Source of the DNA: Colidextribacter sp. OB.20
GTDB taxonomy: Bacteria > Bacillota > Clostridia > Oscillospirales > Oscillospiraceae
Assembly: GCF_009911595.1 (NCBI RefSeq)
Contig: NZ_QWKG01000042.1
Coordinates: forward strand, 1 to 36,169
Direction: 5' to 3'
Length of the DNA: 36,169 bases
Below the pieces are notes generated by a model. That model worked only from the letters and a program-made list of their open reading frames with translations. It had not been told where the DNA came from and made no database searches. The stretch's first letter is position 1. Each line of letters starts with the position of its first letter. Position numbers and translations under genes: made by a program. Below are positions 23,530 through 32,405 of this stretch, one piece after another.

Positions 23530-25662
23530 TTATTTTTTGGCCTTTTTGGCGCGGGCGCGCTTTGGCTTGTCAGCCGGGGCCTTCGCCCCCTTGGCGGGAG
23601 CCTTCTTTTCTGCCTTGACGGCGGGCTTTTTTTCCGCCTTGACGGGGGCCGCCTCCGCCTTGGCCGGCTTTTTCTCCGCCTTGGGAGCGGCTTTCTTCTC
23701 CTTAGCGGGGGCGTCCGCCTTCTCCGCCTTGGGCTTGCGGACGGGACTCTTGCGCACACAGCGGTAAATCACCGCGGACATGGGGGGCAGGTCCACCGCG
23801 AAGGACTGCTGCTGGTCGTGGCAGGGGATCTTCTCCGTCTTGATGGGGGCCTTGTCCCCCCGGCCCTCGCCGCCAAAGACGGGGTCGTCGGTGTTGAAGG
23901 CCACGCCCCAGCTGCCGGCGAAGGGAGCGCCCACCCGGTAGCCGTCGCGATGCTCGGGAGAGAAGTTGCACAGCACGATCAGGGGAGTCCCATTCCGGTC
24001 CCACCGCAGGAAGGCCACGATGTTGGCGGTGTTGTCGTCGGCGCACAGCCACTGGAAGCCCTGCCAGGAGTCGTCCTGCTCCCACAGGGGGGACTGCTCC
24101 AGATAGAAGGCGTTTATGGCCTTGAAGAACTCCTGAGTCTGGCGGTGGGGGGCGTATTGGAGCAGGTGCCAGTCCAGAGAGTACTCAAAGTGCCACTCGT
24201 TCCACTGGGCCAGCTCGGCCCCCATGAAGGTGAGCTTCTTGCCGGGATGGGTCATCATATAGGTGTAGAAGGCCCGGACGCCGGCAAACTTAAGCGGGTT
24301 GTCCCCGGGCATCTTGCCGAAGAAGGAGCCCTTCATGTGGACTACCTCATCGTGGCTGAGGGGCAGAATGTAGTTCTCTGAGAAGGCGTACATCAGGGAG
24401 AAGGTGATGTCCCGGTGGTTGAACTGGCGGAAGTAGGGGTCCAGCTTGATATAGTGGCAGATGTCATTCATCCAGCCCATATTCCACTTGAAGTTGAAGC
24501 CCAGGCCCCCGTCGTCCACCGGCTTGGTCACCTTGGGCCAGGCGGTGGATTCCTCGGCCACCATCAGCACGTCGGGATGGGCGGCAAAGACGGCGGTGTT
24601 CAGGTCCTGGAGGAACTTGATGGCCTCCAGATTCTCGTGGCCGCCGTTGACGTTGGGGACCCACTCCCCGTCCTTCCGGCTGTAGTCCAGATAGAGCATG
24701 GAGGACACCGCGTCTACCCGCAGGCCGTCCATGTGGTATTCCTCCAGCCAGAACATGGCCGAGGAGAACAGGAAGGAGCGCACCTCGGGCCGGCCGAAGT
24801 CGAATACATCGGTGCCCCAGTCCTTGTGCTCCCCCTTCCGGGGGTCGGCGTACTCATAGGTGGGGGTGCCGTCGAAGTTATACAGGCCGAAGGCGTCCCG
24901 GGGGAAGTGGGCGGGGACCCAGTCCATGATGACCCCGATGCCCGCCTGGTGCAGCTGGTCGATGAGGTATTTCAGGTCGTCGGGTACGCCGAAGCGGCTG
25001 GTGGCGGCGAAGTAGCCGGTGCACTGGTAGCCCCAGGAGGCATCCAGGGGATGCTCGGTGACGGGGAGGAGCTCTACGTGAGTAAAGCCCATCTCCTTGA
25101 CGTAGGGCACCAGATAGGAGGTGATGTCACGGTAGCTGAGAAACTCCCCCTCACCGGTGCGCCGCCAGGAGCCCAGGTGGCACTCGTAGATGTTCATAGG
25201 CCGGCGGTAGGGCGGGTTCTTGGAGCGGAAGGACAGCCAGTCCCGGTCGCCCCACTGGTAGCCGGTGTCCAGGTCGTAGATTTTGGAGGACACGTCGGGC
25301 CGGGTGGCGGCGTGGAAACCGTAGGGGTCCGCCTTGCCCACAAAGGAGGAGCCGTCCGCCTTATGTATGGCGTACTGATAGGCGTCGTACCGATTCAGGC
25401 CGGGTACGAAGGCCTCCCAGATGCCGCCCTCTACCTTGGACATGGGGGTGGCCTCCAAGTCCCAGCCGTTGAAATCACCGATGATGGTGACCTTGGGGGC
25501 GTTGGGGGCCCAGACCCGGAAGAGATAGCCCTCGGTCCCACTTTCATCCGTGGCGGGATGGGAGCCGAAGCATTTCCAGGCGTGGGTGGAGCGGCCCTCG
25601 GTGAAGGCCTCCAGCTCCAGATAAAGGTCGTGTTCAGAGAGTTTTTCATGATATTTGGACAT
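23530..25662 (-). CDS. glgB: 1,4-alpha-glucan branching enzyme with histone-like basic tail
   Basis: Introduces alpha-1,6 branches in glycogen. 710 residues. Order: N-terminal carbohydrate-binding/E-set region (CBM48, about 45-135, GYLFRVWAPNAPKVTIIGDF), GH13 barrel with DWVPAHFP, GLRVDAVSSMLYLDY (nucleophile Asp), MVAEESTAWP (acid/base Glu) and LPLSHDEVVH, then an all-beta C-domain ending at about residue 636. The last 74 residues are an unusual Lys/Ala/Pro/Glu-rich low-complexity tail (KAEKKPA-type repeats, about 40 percent lysine or arginine) that usual GlgB proteins do not have. The start at 25662 has GAGGTG 6 bases upstream. First gene of the synthesis operon, with a consensus promoter. 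Confidence 0.96.
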   Translation of the reverse strand: MSKYHEKLSEHDLYLELEAFTEGRSTHAWKCFGSHPATDESGTEGYLFRVWAPNAPKVTIIGDFNGWDLEATPMSKVEGGIWEAFVPGLNRYDAYQYAIHKADGSSFVGKADPYGFHAATRPDVSSKIYDLDTGYQWGDRDWLSFRSKNPPYRRPMNIYECHLGSWRRTGEGEFLSYRDITSYLVPYVKEMGFTHVELLPVTEHPLDASWGYQCTGYFAATSRFGVPDDLKYLIDQLHQAGIGVIMDWVPAHFPRDAFGLYNFDGTPTYEYADPRKGEHKDWGTDVFDFGRPEVRSFLFSSAMFWLEEYHMDGLRVDAVSSMLYLDYSRKDGEWVPNVNGGHENLEAIKFLQDLNTAVFAAHPDVLMVAEESTAWPKVTKPVDDGGLGFNFKWNMGWMNDICHYIKLDPYFRQFNHRDITFSLMYAFSENYILPLSHDEVVHMKGSFFGKMPGDNPLKFAGVRAFYTYMMTHPGKKLTFMGAELAQWNEWHFEYSLDWHLLQYAPHRQTQEFFKAINAFYLEQSPLWEQDDSWQGFQWLCADDNTANIVAFLRWDRNGTPLIVLCNFSPEHRDGYRVGAPFAGSWGVAFNTDDPVFGGEGRGDKAPIKTEKIPCHDQQQSFAVDLPPMSAVIYRCVRKSPVRKPKAEKADAPAKEKKAAPKAEKKPAKAEAAPVKAEKKPAVKAEKKAPAKGAKAPADKPKRARAKKAKK

Positions 25663-25749
25663 ATTTTTCACCTCGTGACATCTTTTGTAAGCTACGGTCG
25701 GCTAAACTTAACAAGGACATATCAGATAAGCCTGTGTATATTTATCAAA

Positions 25750-25778
25750 ATTATACAACAGGCTGGAGGGAACGTCAA
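25750..25778 (-). promoter_or_regulatory. Promoter of the glgBCDA operon
   Basis: TTGACG (minus strand, 25773-25778), 17-base spacer, TATAAT (25750-25755). The 5' UTR would be about 80 nt. Confidence 0.8.
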
Positions 25779-25859
25779 GTAAAATAGTGGAAAATAGGGG
25801 TGGAAAGCAAAAGAATTTCCTGGAACGGCAAAGGATGGGGTCTCCTCTGCCGGCTTTGC

Positions 25860-25890
25860 GGACAGCTCCACCTGACAGGTGGAGCTGTCC
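25860..25890 (-). terminator. Hairpin downstream of the carboxypeptidase gene
   Basis: Perfect 13-bp arms (GGACAGCTCCACC, 25860-25872 and 25878-25890) around a 5-base loop, 27 bases past the stop of the minus-strand gene. No T-run, so termination is likely but not certain. Confidence 0.5.
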
Positions 25891-25917
25891 GCCTGCGGGC
25901 GGGAAAGGTCTGCTCCA

Positions 25918-27066
25918 TTATCCGGCCATCAGCAGCTTGCTCAGCATCCGGGAGAAGATACCGGGGACGGACAGGCGGTCTACCGGCTGGGAGGCCTGGA
26001 TCGGGACGGTGTCCCGCAGCTCGCTGCCCACAAAGACCTCCAGCTTTCCCAGAACCTGGCCCTGCTCCACCGGGGCCTCCACGTTGGGAGTCAGGGAGAG
26101 GCGGGTGGTCACCTGGGACTCCTCTCCCTTGCGCACCAGCAGGCAGCAGCCCCGCTCCAGCTGGGGCTGAACCTGAGCCTGAGCCCCCAGCAGAACGTCC
26201 ACTGGGGCAAGCGGGACCTCCGGGTAGACGGGGACCAGGGCGTAGTTGGCAAAGCCGTAGTCCAGCAGCGCCTTGGCGTCGTCAAAGCGCTGGTTGGTGG
26301 AGGGGGACTTCATCACCACGGCGATCAGCTCCATGCCGTCCCGCTCCGCCGTGGCCGACATGCAGTACATGGCGCTTTGGGTAAAGCCGGTTTTCAGGCC
26401 GGTGGTCCCCTGGTAGAAGCGGACCAGACGGTTGGTGTTGGTCAGGCCGAACTCGCCGTTTCGGATGGAGTCCATCCAGATGGTGGTGTACTCCCGGATC
26501 TTGGGGTGGTTCGCGATCAGCTCACGGGACATGAGGGCGATGTCATAGGCGGAGGTCACATGGCCCTGGGCGGGCAGGCCGGTGCAGTTGAGAAAGGTGG
26601 TGTCGACCATTCCCAGCTCCCGGGCCCGCTGATTCATCTGGGCGACGAAGGCCCCCTCGCTGCCCGCCACGTGCTCGGCCAGGGCCACCGCGCAGTCGTT
26701 GCCCGACACCACGGTGACGCACTTGATCATCTCGGACACGGGCATCTGCTCCCCCTCCTCCAGATAGACCTGGGAGCCCCCCATGCCTGCGGCGTAGGCG
26801 GAGACGGTTACCGGGTCGTCCAGAGAGATGCGGCCTGAGTCCACCGCCTCCATCACCAGCAGCAGAGTCATGATCTTGGTCACGCTGGCCGGCTCCAGCT
26901 TCTCGTGGGGGTTGCCCTCCAGCAAAACGGTCCCCGTCTCCTTCTCCATCAGCACGCAGGAGGCGCAGGACAGGGTAAGGCCGCTGTCTCCGGGGGCCGC
27001 CGCCGCCAAAGGGATGGCCGCGGTGAGCGACAGCGCGGCCAGAAGCAGAGATACATATTTTTTCAT
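25918..27066 (-). CDS. dacF: D-alanyl-D-alanine carboxypeptidase (DacF/PBP5 type)
   Basis: Trims the terminal D-Ala from peptidoglycan stem peptides outside the cell. 382 residues with a signal peptide (about 1-24, AAA cleavage region), then the penicillin-binding triads: SVTK with Ser61 and Lys64, SGN at 121-123, KTG at 225-227. The PBP5-type C-terminal beta domain (about 280-365) ends in a short amphipathic helix (IFSRMLSKLLMAG) likely to anchor it to the membrane. GGAGGA precedes the ATG. Two cysteines (Cys34, Cys37) near the mature N-terminus are unusual. Single gene, divergent from the prophage cluster. dacF rather than dacB or dacA is a guess. Confidence 0.94.
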   Translation of the reverse strand: MKKYVSLLLAALSLTAAIPLAAAAPGDSGLTLSCASCVLMEKETGTVLLEGNPHEKLEPASVTKIMTLLLVMEAVDSGRISLDDPVTVSAYAAGMGGSQVYLEEGEQMPVSEMIKCVTVVSGNDCAVALAEHVAGSEGAFVAQMNQRARELGMVDTTFLNCTGLPAQGHVTSAYDIALMSRELIANHPKIREYTTIWMDSIRNGEFGLTNTNRLVRFYQGTTGLKTGFTQSAMYCMSATAERDGMELIAVVMKSPSTNQRFDDAKALLDYGFANYALVPVYPEVPLAPVDVLLGAQAQVQPQLERGCCLLVRKGEESQVTTRLSLTPNVEAPVEQGQVLGKLEVFVGSELRDTVPIQASQPVDRLSVPGIFSRMLSKLLMAG

Positions 27067-27221
27067 AGATGGTTCCTCCTGAATCCAAATCTAAGAATTT
27101 GTGGGTATGGTCAGGATGTGGAGAGGAGGTTTTTTCTATTCCTGAAGAGAAATTGGTATTTTTTGCAAACAAGCTTCAGTGTAATGGGCCGGAGGAGAAA
27201 AAGGGGGCGAAACCGCGGGGG

Positions 27222-27240
27222 AGCAAAAAATTTTTTTGCT
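27222..27240. other. A/T-rich hairpin between dacF and the prophage cluster
   Basis: AGCAAAAAA followed by TTTTTTTGCT forms a near-perfect palindrome in the 234-base divergent gap between dacF and the first phage gene. I see no clear promoter in either direction here. Confidence 0.35.
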
Positions 27241-27300
27241 GGTTGCATCGAAATGTACAACTTTCTCCCTCTGTCCCCCATGGGTGTAAGGAGGGGTGAT

Positions 27301-27600
27301 GTGACAAAGACAAGTACGCTCCCGGGCAGGGAGCAGATTATACGAAGAATCTGGAGACTGGCCAACGCCGGGGCGGGAGACGCCGTCAAGCTGGCCTGCT
27401 TTCCCCCCGAGGAGTGGCAGGGGACAGAGAAGCTCAACCTGGACGCCCTCACCGAGTTCAAGCGGGGGAGCAATGGCGTGGTGGAGCTGAAGTTTGTGGA
27501 CCGGGGGCGGCTGCTGGAGCGGCTGCTGGACACCGTGGACCACAGCGGCGAGGAGCAGGTGGACCGCTTCCTCCAGGCCATGGAGGAACAGGGGGGATAG
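27301..27600 (+). CDS. Phage terminase small subunit-like protein
   Basis: A 99-residue protein directly before the large terminase. It reads REQIIRRIWRLANAGAGDAV, a short spacer, then LDALTEFKRGSNGVVELKFV and DRGRLLERLLDTV, a pattern I recall from small proteins preceding PBSX-type terminases in Firmicutes. It probably helps DNA recognition. The GTG at 27301 has an excellent AAGGAGGGG site; an in-frame ATG 21 bases upstream would place that site inside the gene. First gene of the phage operon. Confidence 0.75.
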   Translation: MTKTSTLPGREQIIRRIWRLANAGAGDAVKLACFPPEEWQGTEKLNLDALTEFKRGSNGVVELKFVDRGRLLERLLDTVDHSGEEQVDRFLQAMEEQGG

Positions 27601-27601
27601 G

Positions 27602-28891
27602 GTGGTCTTTTCCAAAAAGCAGCGCAGAGTGCTCACCTGGTGGAGGCCCGGCTCCCCGGACCGGGACAGGCAGGCCATCATCTGCGACGGGGCGGTGCGC
27701 AGCGGAAAGACGCTGTGCACCGGCCTGTCCTTTTTCTGCTGGGCCATGAGCTCCTTTCAGGGCCGCAATTTCGCCCTGTGCGGACGGACCATCCAGTCGG
27801 TGCGGCGCAATATGCTTTCTGAGCTGAGGCCCATGCTGGAGCGTATGGGCTTCCAGTGGACGGAGCAGGTGAGCAGGAATGTAATCCACGTGCGGCTGGG
27901 CGGGCGGCACAACGACTTCTACCTCTTCGGGGGGAAGGACGAGGGCTCCGCCGCCCTCATTCAGGGCATCACCCTGGCCGGCACCCTCCTGGACGAGGCG
28001 GCGCTAATGCCCCGGTCCTTTGTGGAGCAGGCCATCGCCCGGTGCTCGGTGACGGGGAGCAGGCTGTGGTTCTCCTGCAACCCGGAGTCTCCAGCCCACT
28101 GGTTTTACCAGGAGTGGGTGCGCAAGGCAGAGGAGAAAAAGGCCCTGAGACTCCACTTTACCATGGAGGACAACCCGGGGCTGTCCCGGGCGGTGCGGGA
28201 GCGGTACGCCAACACCTTTCAGGGGACCTTCTACCGCCGGTTTGTGCTGGGGGAGTGGGTGGCCGCCGAGGGGCTGGTGTATGACTTCTTTGACGAGAGC
28301 TTCGTAAAGCCGGTTCCGGAGGAGCCCTTTGAGGAGTGGTACATCTCGGTGGACTACGGGACCTCCAATCCCACGTCTATGGGGCTGTGGGGACGGAAGA
28401 ACGGGGGGTGGTACAGAACGGCGGAATATTACTACGACGGCCGGGCGGCGCGGCGGCAGAAAACCGATGAGGAGTATGCCGACGACCTGGCCGGATTGGC
28501 CGGGGGACGGCCCGTCCGGGCTGTCGTCGCCGACCCCTCGGCGGCCAGCTTCTGCGAGACCCTCCGCCGCCGGGGCTGGCGGGTGAGGAAGGCGGACAAC
28601 CGGGTGCTGTCCGGCATCCGGCTTACTGCCCGGCTGCTGAAGAGCGGGGAGCTGGTCATCTGCCAGGGCTGTGAGAACGCCATCCGGGAATTTGGTCTCT
28701 ACCGCTGGGACGACAGATATCAGGGACAGGACCAGGTCCGCAAGGAGCACGACCACGCCATGGATGAGATCCGGTACTTCGCCGCCGTCGTGGCCGGGAG
28801 GAGCGGCCAGGGCGGGACCTTCGCCGGGTGCGTGGAGAGAGGGAGGTTTTGGGAGGGCACCCCGTCTCGCCGCAGCGAAAGGCCCCTTTAG
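27602..28891 (+). CDS. Phage terminase large subunit (PBSX family)
   Basis: Packages DNA into the prohead: N-terminal ATPase and C-terminal nuclease, 429 residues. A Walker A-like GAVRSGKT at 30-37 follows AIICD; Walker B is TLLDEA; a motif III-type SCNPESPAHWFYQEW follows. The nuclease half begins ISVDYGTSNPTSMGLW, with VVADPSA and a DHAMDEIRY segment holding the other acidic residues. The GTG start sits 1 base after the previous stop, with AGGGGGGA before it. The last residues (from about GTPSRRSERPL) run to the border of a dispersed repeat and may be altered. Confidence 0.93.
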   Translation: MVFSKKQRRVLTWWRPGSPDRDRQAIICDGAVRSGKTLCTGLSFFCWAMSSFQGRNFALCGRTIQSVRRNMLSELRPMLERMGFQWTEQVSRNVIHVRLGGRHNDFYLFGGKDEGSAALIQGITLAGTLLDEAALMPRSFVEQAIARCSVTGSRLWFSCNPESPAHWFYQEWVRKAEEKKALRLHFTMEDNPGLSRAVRERYANTFQGTFYRRFVLGEWVAAEGLVYDFFDESFVKPVPEEPFEEWYISVDYGTSNPTSMGLWGRKNGGWYRTAEYYYDGRAARRQKTDEEYADDLAGLAGGRPVRAVVADPSAASFCETLRRRGWRVRKADNRVLSGIRLTARLLKSGELVICQGCENAIREFGLYRWDDRYQGQDQVRKEHDHAMDEIRYFAAVVAGRSGQGGTFAGCVERGRFWEGTPSRRSERPL

Positions 28892-29075
28892 AAAGGGGCT
28901 CCCGGCGAAGCCGGGTGGGGGATTGTGTTTTGCGAAGCAAAACATACGAAGTAAATGAAATTTCCGAGAAATGATTCGCTTCGCACATTTCGCCTGCGGC
29001 GAAATTCAATCCTCCGCCCCAGTGTGCGCACTGGGGCACCTCCTTTCAAAAGGAGGCTTTTTCGCCTGCGGACGG
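28891..29075. repeat. Composite inverted repeat between terminase and portal genes
   Basis: The left part GAAAGGGGCTCCCGG...GGTGGGGGATT and the right part AATCCTCCGCC...GGCACCTCCTTTC are inverted versions of one module, each with a different internal hairpin (CCCGGC-GAA-GCCGGG and CCCCAGTG-CACTGGGG). Between them are a TTTTGC-GAA-GCAAAA hairpin and ATTTCGCC-TGC-GGCGAAAT. The right half matches the copy at 12813-12905. It starts just after the terminase stop. Confidence 0.7.
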
Positions 29076-29104
29076 GACAAGAGATTACTTGAAGGAGGAG
29101 TTGC

Positions 29105-30244
29105 ATGAAATGGTGGAAACAGAAGCGGCGGGAGCCACCCGCGCCAGTGGTGCAGGTGCGGCGGGGGGTGGGACAGCCCTTCGGGGTGCTGGACCGATAT
29201 GTGCCCCTGCGCACCGGCGAAACTGCCCTGTACCGGGCCATCCGGGAGGGGGTGCCCATTGTGGACGCCGCCATCTGGAAACTGACCCGGCTGTGCGGCG
29301 GGGTGGGCGTCAAATGCACCGACCCCAGGGGACAGGCGGGGCTGGAGGAGTTTTTTAAGACGGTGGACACCGGCTGGGGCCAGCGGGGGGTGCAGTCCTT
29401 TCTGGACCGCTACCTGGACGACCTGTTTACCTGCGGCCACGGGCTGGGGGAGATCGTGCTCGCCCCCGGCGGAACGGACATCGCCGCCCTGCTGTGCGCC
29501 GACCCGGAACAGGTGGAGGTGAAGCTGGGGGACAGCCCGCTGGATTTTAAGCTGTGCCGGGCGGGAATCGGGGAGAACCGGGAGCTGCCCTTTCAGGAGC
29601 TGCTGCTCTTCACCCCCTTCCAGCCCACCGGAGACGCCCCCTGCGGGGTGTCTCTCCTGCGGTCCATGCCCTTTCTGGCCGGGATTCTGCTGAGAATCTT
29701 CCAGGCCACCGGCCAGAACTGGGAGCGGGCGGGCAATCTCCGCTTCGCCGTGGTATGTAAGCCCGGCGAGGGGGAGGAGGCCTTCGCTCAGGAGCGGTGC
29801 GGCCAGATCGCCCAAGAGTGGTCGGCCGCCATGCAGGCGGGGCGGGAGGGCTCCGTCCGGGATTTTGTGGCCGTGGGGGACGTGGACATCAAGGTCATCG
29901 GGGCGGACAGCCCTGTTCTGGACAGCACGACCCCCGTGCGGCAGATTCTGGAGCAGCTGGTGGCCCGGACGGGCATTCCGCCCTTTATGATGGGGCTGTC
30001 CTGGTCGTCCACCGAGCGGATGAGCGCCCAACAGGCCGATATGCTCACCACGGAGATTACCGCCATCCGGAGGGCGGTGGAGCCCGCTTTGTGCCGGGTG
30101 GCCGAGCTGTGGCTGCGTATCCACAGCTTTGACGGAAGGGCGGAGATTGTCTGGGAGGACATCAACCTCCAGGATATTGTGGAGGAGGCCAGGGCCGAGC
30201 TCTACCGGGCTCAGGCGGAAAAATTGAGGAGGGAACAGGTATGA
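29105..30244 (+). CDS. Phage portal protein
   Basis: Forms the dodecameric ring through which DNA enters the head. 379 residues. Seen: ETALYRAIREGVPIVDAAIW near the N-terminus, FTCGHGLGEIVL, GVSLLRSMPFLAGILLRI and ILEQLVARTGIPPFMMGLSW, typical of the portal wing, crown and tunnel region. AAGGAGGAG precedes the ATG. The stop overlaps the next start (ATGA). GC-rich like the host. Confidence 0.9.
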   Translation: MKWWKQKRREPPAPVVQVRRGVGQPFGVLDRYVPLRTGETALYRAIREGVPIVDAAIWKLTRLCGGVGVKCTDPRGQAGLEEFFKTVDTGWGQRGVQSFLDRYLDDLFTCGHGLGEIVLAPGGTDIAALLCADPEQVEVKLGDSPLDFKLCRAGIGENRELPFQELLLFTPFQPTGDAPCGVSLLRSMPFLAGILLRIFQATGQNWERAGNLRFAVVCKPGEGEEAFAQERCGQIAQEWSAAMQAGREGSVRDFVAVGDVDIKVIGADSPVLDSTTPVRQILEQLVARTGIPPFMMGLSWSSTERMSAQQADMLTTEITAIRRAVEPALCRVAELWLRIHSFDGRAEIVWEDINLQDIVEEARAELYRAQAEKLRREQV

Positions 30245-31128
30245 AAATCGTGAAGGAGGCCGTTGGGGGCGGACAGGCGGCGGCAACGGCTCAGGATCTG
30301 GAGCTGATTGGAACGCTGGCCCGAAAGCCCCTGGGGGCGGAGGAGGTGTACACCTTCTCAGTTCGGCTGTGTGACAACGAGATTGACCGGGATTTTGAGC
30401 GGTTCACCACACAGACCCTGGAGGAGCTGGCCCCTATGTTTGTGGGCAGGGCGGGCATCTTTGACCACCAGTGGTCGGCCCGGGGACAGGCCGCCCGTGT
30501 ATACAAAACAGAGGTGATCCGGGAGCCAGAGCGGGTGACACGGGCCGGGGACGGGTACGCCTGGCTAAAGGGCTATGCCTATATGGTGCGCACCGACAGC
30601 AATCGGGACCTGATCGCCGAAATTGAGGGGGGAATTAAAAAGGAGGTCAGCGTGGGCTGCGCGGTGGAGCACGCTGTCTGCTCTGTCTGCGGCTGTGACC
30701 GCGCTCAGACCGACTGCGGCCACGAGAAGGGAAAGGAATACGCCGGCCAGCTGTGCTGGGTCAGCCTGGAGGGGGCGCGGGACGCCTATGAGTTCTCCTT
30801 TGTGGCCGTGCCCGCCCAGCCCGCCGCCGGGGTGGTGAAGTCCTGGAGAGAGCGCCAGGCGTCCCGCCTGGAGGAGGAGGCTGCCCTGGGGCGGAAATGC
30901 CTGGAGAGCCTCCGGAGTGAGGTGGTCCGGCTGGCCCTGCTGGCTGACCGGGAGCTGTCCGCCCAGGCCATGAAATCTCTGGCGGACAAGCTGTCCCTCG
31001 CCGAGCTGGAGGAGCTGCGCAGATCCTACGCCCGGCAGGCCGGGGAGCGATTCCCACTGAAAACCCAGCTGAGCTATGAGACAAAAGACGCCGGGTTAGA
31101 CGAGGAGAACAGAGCATTTTTGGGGTGA
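30241..31128 (+). CDS. Phage prohead protease/scaffold-type protein
   Basis: 295 residues between portal and major capsid, the usual position of the head maturation protease. The core has GIFDHQWSARGQAARVY with a possible catalytic His and EIEGGIKKEVSVGCAVE with a Ser in the position typical of HK97-type prohead proteases. Next comes an odd CSVCGCDRAQTDCGHEKG cluster of Cys/His that looks like a zinc site. The C-terminal 80 residues are helical, like a scaffold. ATGA overlap with the portal gene. The function is inferred from place and partial motif. Confidence 0.8.
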   Translation: MKIVKEAVGGGQAAATAQDLELIGTLARKPLGAEEVYTFSVRLCDNEIDRDFERFTTQTLEELAPMFVGRAGIFDHQWSARGQAARVYKTEVIREPERVTRAGDGYAWLKGYAYMVRTDSNRDLIAEIEGGIKKEVSVGCAVEHAVCSVCGCDRAQTDCGHEKGKEYAGQLCWVSLEGARDAYEFSFVAVPAQPAAGVVKSWRERQASRLEEEAALGRKCLESLRSEVVRLALLADRELSAQAMKSLADKLSLAELEELRRSYARQAGERFPLKTQLSYETKDAGLDEENRAFLG

Positions 31129-31387
31129 GGCACCTCGGTCTGGCCTGCGGGTGAGATGCCCCCTCAGTCAGCGGCCATGCCGCTGACAGCTCCCCCACAA
31201 GGGGGGAGCCAAGGCCCTGGGGGTATGGGGGCTGTGTAGGGCGCGACGACCCGGCGCGCCAAAAACAGGCCAAGGACGGCGGGGCGGGGTCCTCCCACCC
31301 CGGACAGACAGCAGATCTGTTTCAACGGGCGGATAATATCCGCCCTTACGAAGAGAGGCAACATAATCAGAAGGAGTGTGGACTATT
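31129..31387. repeat. Repeat-filled gap before the capsid gene
   Basis: Within 259 bases without a gene are three hairpin modules: CCCCTCAGTCAGCGGC...GCCGCTGA with GCTCCCCCACAAGGGGGGAGC (31158-31210), TGTAGGGCGCGACGAC (31235-31250, shared with 34701) and GGGCGGAT...ATCCGCCC (31327-31345). These look like dispersed chromosomal repeats rather than phage sequence. Confidence 0.65.
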
Positions 31388-32401
31388 ATGGCATTTTATT
31401 ACGACAATCTGAAGCTGGACAAGGGGATGTACCGGGAGGCCGGCCGGTCCTTCAGCCAGGTGCTGGAGCGGGAGGACCCCAGTGAGCGGTACAAGGGCAC
31501 CAGCCTGGAGGGGCTGGACGCCTTTCAGCGCCAGCTCAAGCGATTCAACATCAGGGTGAAGGGGGAGACCAGCGACCCGGTGGAAGCCTTCTTCCGCACC
31601 TCTGACGCTGCGGTGCTCTTCCCCGAGTACATCTCCCGCACGGTGCGTCAGGGCATGGAGGAGGGGGACATTCTCCCCAATATCACCGCCGCCGTCACCA
31701 AAATCGACGGCCTGGACTACCGCTCCATCACCTCCGAGGCCGGAGGCGAAGAGAAAACCCTCCGGCAGGTGGCGGAGGGCGCCGCCATTCCCGCCACCAC
31801 CATTAAGGTCCAGTCCAACCTGGTCAAGCTGAAAAAGCGGGGGCGGATGCTGGTGGCCAGCTATGAGGCGGTGCGCTTCCAGAAGTTGGACCTGTTCTCC
31901 GTCACCCTGCGGCAGATCGGCGCCCACATCGCCCGCACCCAGCTGGAGGACGCGGTGGACGTGCTCGTCAACGGGGACGGCAACTCCAACCCCGCCGCCG
32001 TGACCACTATCGGGGGGGACAAGACCTTGGATTATGCCGCCCTGGTGGACTTCTGGGCCAAATTTGACCCCTACACCATGAACACCCTGCTGGTGTCCAG
32101 CGACGTGATGCTCCAGCTGCTCAAGCTGCCCGAGTTCCAGAACCCACTCACCGGGCTGAACTTCCAGGGCACCGGAAAGCTGTCCACCCCCCTGGGGGCC
32201 AGCCTGCTGCGCACCTCCGTCCTGGATGAAAAGACCGCCATCGGCCTGGACCGCCGCTTCGCCCTGGAGATGGTCCAGAGCGGAGACGTGATGGTGGAGT
32301 ATGACAAGCTCATCGACCGCCAGCTGGAGCGGGCCGCCATCACCACTATCAGCGGCTTTGCCAAGGTGTTCACCAAGGCCAGCCAGGTGCTGAAGGTGTG
32401 A
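31388..32401 (+). CDS. Phage major capsid protein
   Basis: 337 residues, HK97-like by position and pattern: an N-terminal arm, then AVLFPEYISRTVRQGMEEGD, ILPNITAAVTKIDGLDYRSI, LDYAALVDFWAKFDPYTM, and a C-terminal VMVEYDKLIDRQLERAAITT segment. The ATG at 31388 has AAGGAG at 31371-31376, an 11-base spacing. It follows a 259-base repeat-filled gap, so it may rely on read-through from upstream. Confidence 0.88.
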   Translation: MAFYYDNLKLDKGMYREAGRSFSQVLEREDPSERYKGTSLEGLDAFQRQLKRFNIRVKGETSDPVEAFFRTSDAAVLFPEYISRTVRQGMEEGDILPNITAAVTKIDGLDYRSITSEAGGEEKTLRQVAEGAAIPATTIKVQSNLVKLKKRGRMLVASYEAVRFQKLDLFSVTLRQIGAHIARTQLEDAVDVLVNGDGNSNPAAVTTIGGDKTLDYAALVDFWAKFDPYTMNTLLVSSDVMLQLLKLPEFQNPLTGLNFQGTGKLSTPLGASLLRTSVLDEKTAIGLDRRFALEMVQSGDVMVEYDKLIDRQLERAAITTISGFAKVFTKASQVLKV

Positions 32402-32405
32402 TGAG

